This document shows, piece after piece, positions 1-46,086 of a DNA stretch of 64,000 nucleotides. The notes beneath the pieces were generated by a model. That model worked only from the letters and a program-made list of their open reading frames with translations, was not told the origin of the DNA and searched no databases. Position 1 is the first letter of the stretch; each line of letters opens with the position of its first letter. This DNA comes from Lanius collurio (Eukaryota > Chordata > Aves > Passeriformes > Laniidae). Made by a program: the position numbers and the translations under genes. The DNA lies in assembly GCA_020086605.1 (NCBI GenBank), contig JACBWW010000045.1, positions 2,849,092-2,913,091 of the forward strand, read 5' to 3'.

Positions 1-334
1 CAGCCCAAACCTGACCCACTGCCTGACAAACCAGTAACAACCAAAAAGCAACATGAATGCACCAAAAACCCCAAAGGAGTAGAAATTGGAGGGAGTGGGG
101 AGAATCAGGACTGGGATGTGGTGGAGGAGCCCTCACCACATCACGCTGCTCCTTGGTGGCACCAAGACACTGAGTCCCCTCACAAGTAACCACAGACCTG
201 CCAAAAACTTCAATGGGCTTTTTTTTTTTTTCCCTCCTTGAATCAATAACAAAAAGAAGAAAAGTTACAGTTCTGAGGTCAGGTTTTGGAGTGTTGAAAG
301 TGCTTTTCTTTGCTGGGTGCTGCAATGCAGATGC
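1..334. other. Non-coding flank, no gene recognised
   Basis: Unremarkable mixed sequence with a short T run at about 219-231. No splice-flanked exon or known repeat was recognised. It lies on the 3' side of the minus-strand syntaxin gene, beyond its minisatellite, so part of it could be 3' UTR or intergenic DNA. Confidence 0.5.
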
Positions 335-897
335 ACAGTCCCCATGATGCCATCAAGGTGTGCAGGGTCCCTGTGCCACCAGGAGAGGTGCAGGGTCCCT
401 ATGCCACTGTGCAAGGTGTTCTTGGTCTCTGTGCCACCAAACAAGGTGTGCAAGGTCCCTGTGCCATTGAGCAAGGCGTGCCTGGTCCTTTCACCGTGAT
501 ACAACCTGTGCTTTGTCCTTCCATCGCCACACAAGGTGTGCCTGGTCCCCGTGCTCCGTGCAATGCGTGCAGGGTCCCTGTGCCATCAGGAAAGGTGCTG
601 GTGGTCCTTGTGCTACCGTGCAAGAAGCTCCTGGTGCTGCTGGTGCTGCCCGGACAGGTGTGAATGGTCCTCGCATCACTGTGCAGGGTGCAGCTGGCTC
701 CTGTGCACCCAGGGGTGCACGGTCCCTGTGCCATCAGGAAAGGTGCCTGTGGTCCCCATGCTGCCCTGTGAGATGTGCATGGACCCTGCATGGCTGAGCA
801 AGTCGTGCGTGGTCTCTGTGCCATCAGGGAAGGTGTGCATGGCCCTTACACCGCTGTACAAGGCGTGCATGGTCCTTGCACCATCACACAAGGCGCC
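335..897. repeat. 30-bp minisatellite, about 18 copies
   Basis: The array has a 30-base period. Near-exact register is visible at 394, 424, 454, 484 and 514, and again at 721, 751, 781, 811, 841 and 871, with a few slightly short or diverged copies between. The unit begins GGTCCCTGTGCCATCA and ends AAGGTGTGCAT. Because 30 is a multiple of three, several frames on both strands stay open and encode degenerate decapeptide repeats (Gly-Pro-x-Ala-x-x-Gln-Gly-Val-x on plus, His-Thr-x-Pro-Asp-Gly-Thr on minus). The array begins 88 bases after the stop of the minus-strand syntaxin gene, so it may lie in that gene's 3' UTR. Nothing shows that it is translated. Confidence 0.85.
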
Positions 898-899
898 GC

Positions 900-2300
900 G
901 CTGTTCAGGGAGCTCAGGACAGCAGCAGCCTCCCGACGCCGTTTCTTGCCCAGCACGGGGTGAATCCCCCTGCACAGCCCCGGCTCAGCGCAGGCCGCGG
1001 CCGGGGCAGGGCAGGCAGGGGCAGCAGGAGCAGAGGCCGAGAGCCGCTGTCAGCAGGGCCGAGAGCCGCGACGGCCGCTGGTATTTGCCGGCTCTCTTCA
1101 CCTCGCCGCCCGTTTGGGCCGCGTAGTCGAGGGTGCGCAGGACGTGCTGCTCCACGCTGTCGGCAGCGCCGTTCTGCAGGGCCAGCAGCCCCTCCAGCTG
1201 CAGGAACAGCCCCCGCAGCTCCGCCAGCTGCGCCTCCAGCTCCAGCAGCTGCCGCTGGCGCGCCTGGGCCAGGCCGAGGTCATGCTTGGCCTTGAGCTCC
1301 TCCAGGTCGCGGCCGACGATGCGAGGCCCCTGGGGGCTCTCGGCCAGCAGATCCACGTCCTGGGCGCCCAGGTTGATGCCCGCCAGCTCCGCCTGCCTCT
1401 GGATCTGCTCCTTCAGCCGGTGTCGATAGCGGCTCTCCCGGGCGTAGTGGCGGGCGAGGACGGCACCGTAGCGGCGCAGCAGCAGCCACAGCTGGGTCTG
1501 GCGGACGCGGGGCCCCGCTCGCCCCGAGCCCCCGGCCGGGGCTGCCGGCAGCGCTCCGAGCTGGGGCTGCAGGGCCGCGGCCTGGCGGGCGAAGGCGGCC
1601 CGGGCCGCGCCGAGGCCGCTCTTCTGGCGGGCGATGCTCTCCTCCGAGGTGCAGCACAGCACCGACTGCTGCGTCCTGTCGATGCTCTCCGAGAGCTGCT
1701 CCAGCCGCTCCAGCGCCCGCCACAGCTCGGCCGCCTCCCGCAGAGCCCGGCCCACGGGGCTGGCGTCGTCCCCGACGAACGCGGGGTTCTCGAAGTGCAG
1801 GGAGTCGTCGTGCGGGTCCCCCTCGGCCGCCGCTCGCTGCTGCAGCTCCGCCAGCCGGTCCCTCATGCTCCGCGGGGCTCCAGCACCGGCTGCGGGGACG
1901 TGTGAGGCTGGAGCTCCTGCGGGAGCGCTGCGAGCCTTCCCTCCGGGCACCAGAGCAAATATTGGTGCAGGAGGGCAGGTCCTGCGTCAGCCCCGGGCCG
2001 GACACCGCCGGCGGAGGGACGGGTTTGTCCCGGGGCAGAGCGGGAGGAAGGCCCGGGCCGGGAGCGCTGCCAGCACCGCCCGCACCTGCGTCACCGCACG
2101 GGCTGCGGCTCCACACCTGATCCGCCGAGGCTCGGCACAAAGCCGCTTTTATTCACCCAGCAACAAGGACACCCAAAAGTCCCGTCAGACGCGGCAAGGA
2201 GGGGGTCGCTCACCCGGCACCCCCCGGCCTTCGAAACGGCTCCAGACAGCTCCAAAGGTGCACAAACGCAGCCGGCCCCCGGCCTCACCGTGTGCCCCAA
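900..2300. promoter_or_regulatory. CpG-rich island over syntaxin gene and its 5' side
   Basis: CG dinucleotides are dense across the syntaxin coding exon and for about 400 bases upstream on its strand, then fall off sharply near 2,300. This suggests that the promoter or first exon of the minus-strand syntaxin lies at about 1,900-2,300. No TATA box or start site was identified. Confidence 0.5.
985..1866 (-). CDS. Syntaxin 11/19-like Qa-SNARE, single coding exon
   Basis: Syntaxins of this class pair with SNAP-25-type and VAMP SNAREs to drive membrane fusion in secretory or late endosomal traffic. The 293-residue product opens MRDRLAELQQ, close to the openings of STX11 and STX19. Residues about 40-160 form the helical Habc-like region. 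Residues about 200-263 form the SNARE motif, with LRGLFLQLEGLLALQ carrying the zero-layer Gln at about 231 and the stretch ending in ..VKRAGKYQ. The C-terminus has Cys at about 279, 281, 282, 284 and 287 and no long transmembrane helix, as in STX11/STX19, which are thought to attach through lipidated cysteines. The start at 1866 was chosen because it matches the family; an in-frame ATG at 1950 would add 28 non-matching residues. A possible acceptor just upstream (ccccgcag) fits the STX11 layout of one coding exon after a non-coding one. GC content is very high. STX11 versus STX19 versus a separate paralogue cannot be settled here. Confidence is high for syntaxin and moderate for subtype. Confidence 0.85.
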   Translation of the reverse strand: MRDRLAELQQRAAAEGDPHDDSLHFENPAFVGDDASPVGRALREAAELWRALERLEQLSESIDRTQQSVLCCTSEESIARQKSGLGAARAAFARQAAALQPQLGALPAAPAGGSGRAGPRVRQTQLWLLLRRYGAVLARHYARESRYRHRLKEQIQRQAELAGINLGAQDVDLLAESPQGPRIVGRDLEELKAKHDLGLAQARQRQLLELEAQLAELRGLFLQLEGLLALQNGAADSVEQHVLRTLDYAAQTGGEVKRAGKYQRPSRLSALLTAALGLCSCCPCLPCPGRGLR

Positions 2301-2319
2301 ACCCAGCTCCTGGGCGAAT

Positions 2320-2450
2320 CACACAGAATCACTCATTCTGCCGGGCGAAAAAGGGCCCACGGGCATCCAACTCCCGGCCCTGCACAGCATCATCCCCCAA
2401 ATCCCACCCTGGGCCTGAGGGCGCTGTCCAGACACTCGTGGAACTCCGAT
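2320..2450 (-). mobile_element. CR1 LINE 3' fragment
   Basis: It reads as the complement of a CR1 tail: 'ccggccctgcacagcatcatcccccaaatcccaccctgggcctga' matches the same subfamily seen at 22.7 kb and 50.9 kb. It is truncated and diverged. Confidence 0.6.
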
Positions 2451-3260
2451 CATCCCATTCCAGCGTCTCAGGTGAACTGGAAAGGTGGGATGGAGGCAAA
2501 GCTTGGCCTCTCTCTGCTGTGCAGGTTGAGAAAGCTCCAGGGGCCACATGGACCACCCTGAATGCCTGAAGCATTGTGAGGGTGAATTCAAAAAGGTCCT
2601 CTTGGGGTTTTCCAGGCTGGAATGAGCATTGGGATGACCAGCTGTCCTGCACATCACTGCAAGGCAGTGTTGAGTCCACATGCTGCTGAAGGGCATAAAA
2701 ATCACAGTTGAATTCTAAGACATCTATAAAAATTACCATTAAAAAGGTACTTCCACAAAATGCATTTCCAAAGTGCAGAGGAAAAAGAATTGCTCTCTAC
2801 CACTGTGGTATTTTATATTATGTATTTTATAACTTGTATTTTATATTATGTATTTCATAACATGTACTATCACATGTGACCTAAACACGATGATATAAAA
2901 TATATAACAGCTATTATATAATATCAATATAATATCAATATGATATCAACACAGGGACAGCCAGGGGGAGTTGAACAAAGGTTGAGCAGCTCTGAGGGAG
3001 GGGAATTCCTTCCCTCCGATGCCATCTGATGGATGTACATAAAGGGGGGCTCCAGCATTTCTGCAAAACAAGTTTAATTTTGTTCTCTATAACCATTGAG
3101 GCCAAGAAAAAAAAAAAGTCCTTTTGTCCCTGGGGTTTGGAGGATGAGTGCTGTGTTAAAAAGGAGATATTCATTCCCACTGGAGAGGAAATGCCACTGG
3201 AATCAGTGCAATAAAGTGAAATGTCAAGTAAGTCAGCAGATTAATAAGGGGAAAAGTCAA
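2451..3260. other. Intergenic, no gene; AT-rich tract at 2,800-2,960
   Basis: The stretch between the syntaxin 5' side and the end of BRWD3 shows no coding exon. Imperfect TATTTTATATTATG-type repeats occur at about 2,811-2,960. The short open frames here have no recognisable content. Confidence 0.45.
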
Positions 3261-3264
3261 AACA

Positions 3265-3480
3265 GAATGACAGAATCCCAGAATCATTAACATTGGAAAA
3301 GGCCTCCCACACCATCGAGTCCAACTTGTGACCGATCCCCACCTTGTCACCAGCCCAGAGCACTGAGTGCCACCTCCAGTCCCTTCCTTGGACACCTCCA
3401 GGGATGGGGACTCCAAACTGCCCTGGGCAGCCCCTGCCAAGGCCTGACCTCCCTTTCCATGCAGAAATTCCTCCTTTTAT
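3265..3480 (-). mobile_element. CR1 LINE 3' fragment
   Basis: Antisense CR1 words are present in order: 'cagaatcattaacattgg', 'gagcactgagtgccacctccagtcc', 'cacctccagggatggggactcc', 'ccctgggcagcccctgcc' and 'tgcagaaattcctcc'. The element lies between BRWD3 and the syntaxin gene. Confidence 0.75.
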
Positions 3481-4139
3481 TCCATGTATTTATTGTCAGC
3501 ACCTCCCTCCAGCTGAGCCCAGACCCTCCCCCCCAGCAGCTCTACACAAACCCATCCACTCCCAAAAATCCCTGTTTCAACAACGTTATCTCTGCTATTT
3601 AACAAGAGGGCATGAACAGAGGTGGAAAATGAATAATTCATTTTTTTCCATGAAATATCTCTTAGACAACAGGTACAATCTTCTTCTTGAGCCAAGCCAC
3701 CCCCTGAACCCACCCTGTGTCCCACAATGGCTGAGGGACCTCACCCAGGAGCCTCCTCCCCTGCTATTTCATGGCATTTTTAGCCATTTCACTACACTTT
3801 TAGGCATTTTTCCCTTCTTTTCCCAAGAAATCATTAGCTGCTCCTATCCCTTTTTCCCAGAAAAATGGTACTTGGGAGCCAGATCAGATGGTGATTGGGG
3901 TGAGGGTCTTCATTCCATCCTGCTCGAGATCTTCACAGTTTATAAAGCTCCTCTACCCCCTTTATAAATAAAGTTTCTATATCCAGTTTATAACCCTTTC
4001 CATTAAAATGCAAAATCATCCAGTTGTATTAAAAAACAATTTTCTTTTTACATTAAAACCTCCATTTTACCTACTTTAAAAAAATATTTTAATGTCTCAT
4101 CTACTGAGTAAGCAACGCAAAACCAAAGTAAGAGTTTCT
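3481..4139. other. Intergenic, no gene seen
   Basis: AT-rich sequence lies between the CR1 fragment and the proposed BRWD3 3' end. No exon, known repeat or RNA gene was recognised. Confidence 0.4.
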
Positions 4140-7100
4140 CTTTTTATTTTTTTTTTTTTTATTAAGACAATCCCACAGCTGGAAAATGAAACATCCTAGA
4201 TTACATCAGTGACTTCAAAAAAACTCTAGAAAAAAATCTTTACAAATTTACATTTGTACAATACAAAAAACTAACAGCTCATTGCATATAAATATTACAT
4301 TTGGTCTGCCAACATGTGGCATCAAAATCCCTGAAGTATTCATTAAAGGGACCTGAGATAGCAGATGTGAAGATATGGGCATAAATATCACCTGAAAAAA
4401 AATTAATATAGAAAGTAGACATCATTCTAAATAGTTTTGTGCATTTTTGGAGTATTTTAAATCCAGAACGCGACCTGGAGAGCCTAAATCATGTGAATTT
4501 TGCTCCAACACCAAGTGGTATTTCTACATGAAATCTGCTCTAATGACTCATGGAGGAATGAAGAGCCTGAATTAATATTTCTACAGAAAAATAATCCTCA
4601 GACGTTGAGTTCTGAACACACCCGAGCAGCCACCACTCTGAGGAGGAATTTTAGGAAGAGAAACGGCAGATTTGGATTTTACCTGCAAATATTCCAGCAG
4701 GATTTCCCCCTCCCACCCCCCAAATGGCTCCTCACAGACCCAAAACCCAGGAAGATCCGCAGTGAAAACCCCAAACCGAGGAACTGCTCCCAACTGCCCA
4801 CTGGTGGAATTAAGTTCCCAACTATTTACACATTTGCCAGCTCCCCAGCGTGGCTGCAGTTACTACCAGCAGTAGCAACTCCAAGTGCTTGGTTTGCCTT
4901 GGAAGTCTCACAGACTCGGATCAGGTACCCACATCCACGCACATAAATGTATTTCAGCACCATTTTTAGAACACTAGAGTTAAGGCTGTGACAGCAATTC
5001 CCACTAGAAATCTAAATTTTTCAGGGATTCGTAGCACAGTTGTGTGAGTTCGCTGTGGGCTGAACAGGACGTAGTAAAAATGTACAAGCTTCCAACAGGT
5101 CTTTGCATTTCTAAGACTAAAAAAAGACAAGTTTTTAGACTAAATTTTGCAGGCTGTTACTTACTGTACATAAAGGAGTTATTTTACCATGTGTAAACCT
5201 TGGATATACTAAAGAGTTGAAAAGTCTCCGTCGCTCATGCGGAGGGATTTGCTATAATACACATTGTAAGAACACAACAACAGCTCCCTACCCACTAAAT
5301 ATAGAGTTAGCCTTGGAGGGTTAACTGCTCCTTCAGGAAATCATCAGCATTTTATAAAACTCTGCAGGATGGTTTTTAAATAAGAAGATAAAATTAAGAC
5401 ATGTAAACACACAAAGACATTTTTAACCCATGAGATCCATGACGGGACGCTCCAGAACAGGACATGACATCCTTAAACCTACAGCTGTTCACTTTTCCCT
5501 GGTGTTCTCCACTCAAACATGGAATTAATCCAGTTCTTATCAAAAATTTGTGATTCAAATGGATTTTCTCATGTTAATATTCTGTGATTTGGAGCACAGG
5601 AACATTCCTGAGATACCCAGGAGCAGCTTTTCCAAATGCTTGGCAAGGGCCATCTTGCTTTTGGGAGTCAAGAGAACCTCCATGTATTTTAATTTTTTTA
5701 ATTAATTAAAAACTCCCAGCCACACCCTCAGTGCCAGCTCTTTCCCATGCTTTCTGAACTACTCAGTCCTTCTGCTTCCCCACAGGAGGAGCAACTGATG
5801 GACATTAAGGAAAACATTCCAGAAAAATGAAACTACGCAAACAGGATGCAGAATTTGAAGGAGCCAAAAATCCTCCATGAATTATTTCTCCACAGTTCTT
5901 TGTAGTTTTTGTGTCTGCAGGGTGGGGGTGGTTGGGATTAGGGGGTGGCCTCTGCTTGGCTGATGGAGAAAGGAGTGATGGAAAGAAGGAGGAGGGATAA
6001 AACTGCCCAAATCCATCCAAGTTCAAGCACCAACACAAAGATTTGGATTTAACCTTACAGCCTGGCAGGCCAGCTGAAATAGAATTCATCACTATATCCA
6101 AAGTTCCCAAGAGAATAAATAAATAGCCTATAAAAGGAAACTACAGGAGAAAGGTGGGGCATGGCAAAGAGAAAAATAAAAGATGATGGAGAAAACAAAA
6201 AGCAGGTGAAGTTTGGGCTGAATCATGGAACCACTTAGGTCTGAAAAGCCTCCAAGATCATCAAGTGCAACCTTTAACCAAATCCCACCACAGCCACTGA
6301 ACCACCAAGGGCTACATGTGCTCAGTTCTCGGGTGGTGACTCTGCCACCTCCCTGGGCAGCCTCTTCCAATGCCTGAGCACTCCTTCCATGAAAAATTTT
6401 TCCCTGGTATCCAAGTGAACAGCACATCACTACTGCCAAATAAGCCTTGTCATCCATGCCCTGGCCTGCAGAGAGGGGAGCACTACCCAGACAGTGGTTT
6501 GGGGCTGGGAGAAGCTGAGAGCAAAGACATGAGGTTTCAGCCCTGTCCCTGTGGAGGATGGAGTGCTTGGGCCTGAGGCCTTTCCCAAGGTGTCCCCAAG
6601 TGCCCTGAAGTGCCCCAGCAGCTCGGGACGGGGATCCTGCCAGCAGGATGTCTCGAGGGAACAGAGGCACCAGTGCCCAAGTACCTACAGGAACAGAGGA
6701 GCCCCAGGCCTGCCTGCTCACCCTCAGGAATCCCACTCAAAATCAGACTTGAAATCCCATTCCTTAGGCAGAGTCTGGAGTTTTTGGTTTTGAGTGCAAG
6801 GAAAGACAGCACATTCCTGACACTGCAGCCTGCCCAGAGCTTGGCAGGGTCTGGAGCAGGGACACTTTTGGATGGTTTAACTCACTTTAAATCCTGCTTC
6901 TGCTGCACCTGGTGGGCTCATCCTAAGTTTACCACACTCATAAGTGGCCCCTGAGGGGATTTGAGAGCATCCAAGTTCCTACAAAAGTGCCATTATTCCA
7001 CAGAACTATGAGAAATCAACTGCCCAACTCAGAGAAAGAATCCAGACACAAGCAAAAAGAACAGCTCTAAACCCAAGTTATTTGTCATGCTTATAAAAGG

Positions 7101-9573
7101 TTCTCATGCACAAAAAAAACCCCAAAGCTTTTTTTTTTCAATTTTTTCACTAAATTCTGCTGTCCCAGCACCCCCTGCTCTAGCTCATAGTCATGGGACA
7201 CAGTAATACTTACGCCACAGCAAAGTGATGCTTCACTGGTATCTTCACAGTACAGAGAAAAGATACAGTTAAGAACATATTTAATCTTACTCTTAATTGC
7301 TGCTAAAATACACCAACTTATAAAATGATTTCTCTGGAATCCCTGTGGTTTCTCTCTCCCCAACCCCCTACACAAAATAAATAAGGAATAAGTGGATTTT
7401 CAGCCAGTCAGAAATAGAGGAAAAAGCATTTCTTTTGCATTTCAAGCTTTTCAGGCTTAAGGACAGAACCCATAGTGTTTACATTAGGTCACAGGACTGA
7501 TCTAAGGGATATGATTCCAACTATGGATCGATGCATACATGCTATTCCTGGTTACCATATGTAAAAAGACCAATCAGTCAAACAAATAATACATTTCTTA
7601 TAAATATAAATGTGTGTATATATATACAGATATATGAGAGAGATGATAGGACAGGTGTTTATACTTTAAAGCCTGACACAGAACTAGGAGAGCCTCTGCA
7701 CTTGGTTTTCCCACCCCCACCCCATCAAAAACCAAATCAAGTCCAGCAATGGATTACGGCAGATTCCAAACATTCCTTACAAAATTAAAAGCGTGGTTTT
7801 TGTACTGTACCATAAACTCATATTAATGAGCAATTTAGGATATACTCTCCTCCATCACAAAACTAAACCTCTGCTTTTTTTATTTTCAAGTCATTTTTGC
7901 ATCTAACTAGGATTTTTTTGGAAAGCGAGATAAAATAGCTAGTGCTTAATATAGAAAGTCAAAAATTAAATTCCTTCTGCATCTGAGAATGTACATGGGT
8001 CACTCTTTGCTGCCTGAGGTTTTCCAGAATTATTGACCAAGCTGTGCACAGAAGAACTTCAGGATATTGGATGAAAGCTTAAAAAAAACCCTAAAAACCT
8101 TGAAAAACTCCACTGGAACTTTGTAGTCTCTTTTGACTTGCTCTCTCTGTGACCTGACTGCACTGTCAGACAACAGGAGGAAGTTGGAATCCCACAATAT
8201 ATTCCAGCCAGAGCCCAGGAAGGAAGGAAGAGGCCGCTCACCTCCAGCTCAGCCCACGCCAACGCCGAGGTCACCGAGGAGCCAGAGCAGGGATCTCCTC
8301 ACCAACTGCACTACCACTGCCAGAGGATTTCAAGTCAGCATTTCCCAGGACAACAAGAGCACAGTGCAACAGGAATTCTCTTCTGGAAGCTTGAGACACA
8401 AGAGTCAGTCTGGGGGGCAACAGCTCCCTTGGCATCTCCAAGGGGCTGAAGGGCCCAAACCCCATTTCCATGGAGCACGGGGCAGTGGGGGCCAGCCAGC
8501 CCCTCTGCACAACCAAATCCCCACCTGCCCCAAACATCTGCTGCTGAGAACTCTCAGAACCACTGCATTTGACTTCATGGTGGCAACACAAGGAAGATAC
8601 AGCTACTCACAACTTCCACCCCTCTACGCTCCTTCTCACCTCTTCACCACGCTCTGAATAACAGCATCTATTTTCTTTTCAGTTTCCAGTAGTTGTAAAT
8701 AAGAGGTAGCTGAGCTACTATTAAAAATCATGCTTTGAAGAGGAGGAACCTTTCAAATGTTGAAGTCACCCCTTTAGCTGCACAATCTCAATTAATACTA
8801 TAAAAATATGAGAGGACAAAAAGAAAATAGATGCAAGTAACTTTTGCATTTGGCACCTTTTGTCTAGATATTCATACTTCTCAAGTATTCTCTTTTTAAT
8901 AAAGTTAATGCACACATAGGACACACCACATCAAAGGTTTGCTACATATTTACAAGGCACCAACCCTTAGTCACTTTTTTTACACGAATAAAGAACCAAT
9001 AGAAAGCACATCAGGACCCCCAAAACTGTAGTATGGACATACTTCAGTTCAGCACAATTCCATCAACGTTTGGCCTGGGAAGATTAAAATAATCCAGATC
9101 CTTCTTACGATATAGAAACTGTAAACATTTTATAGCTGCCTTTAGGATTGGTGTATTGTGCAAAAGTTATAATTATTACTGTGTCTAAGGATTTATGGCA
9201 GAAACCACATAAAAACTCTGTAAGAAGGTGCTATTTCTATAATACAAAAACAAAATGAGGGAGGGAAGTCATAAGCGTGACTCGAAAATGTCATGTTCTT
9301 ACTGAGAAGCTGGAAGCCTCTGTAATGTGATGAACTCGTAGTGTGTGGGGAAGAATTTCTGCAATTTAAGGCCTAATGACTAAGGCTTGTTTTGACCAAT
9401 GAAGTGTGGAGATCTGAAGCTTTAAAACAAACACAAACTGACAGGATGGAAAAGCACCACTGTGAAACGTGAGTGGAGTCCCCGCACAACTTGCTTGGTA
9501 GAATTTCTGGTAAAATCCCTGCAGTAGAAGGCCATTGAAGTTCTTTTAAAATTGTTCCAAAGTTTTCCACCTG
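4140..9573 (-). other. BRWD3: Probable BRWD3 3' UTR
   Basis: This is contiguous AT-rich non-coding sequence directly after the BRWD3 stop codon. Minus-strand AATAAA signals (read as TTTATT on plus) occur near 7,877 and twice near 4,145-4,165, the latter beside T-rich plus-strand runs, which suggests alternative poly(A) sites. A CR1 fragment at about 6,225-6,425 lies inside the interval. No second gene was recognised in it. The 3' end is inferred, with no transcript evidence, and the UTR could stop at the nearer signal. Confidence 0.45.
6225..6425 (-). mobile_element. CR1 LINE 3' fragment in the presumed 3' UTR
   Basis: Antisense CR1 words are visible: 'aatcatggaaccacttagg', 'ccaagatcatcaagtgcaacc', 'cacctccctgggcagcctcttccaatgcctga'. 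It is diverged and truncated. Confidence 0.75.

Positions 9574-46086
<36,513 letters not shown>

Noticed and set aside
536..1126. 196-codon plus-strand open frame
   Set aside because: It runs through the 30-bp minisatellite and then antisense to the syntaxin exon. Its openness follows from the codon-compatible repeat and high GC.
1867..1950. Earlier in-frame ATG for the syntaxin
   Set aside because: The extra 28 residues do not resemble any syntaxin opening, and a possible acceptor lies between the two ATGs. The family-like MRDRLAEL start was preferred.
1114..2569. Long plus-strand and out-of-frame minus-strand open frames over the syntaxin gene (263, 311 and 286 codons)
   Set aside because: They are shadows of the GC-rich syntaxin frame, low in complexity (Arg, Gly, Pro, Ala), with no family motifs.
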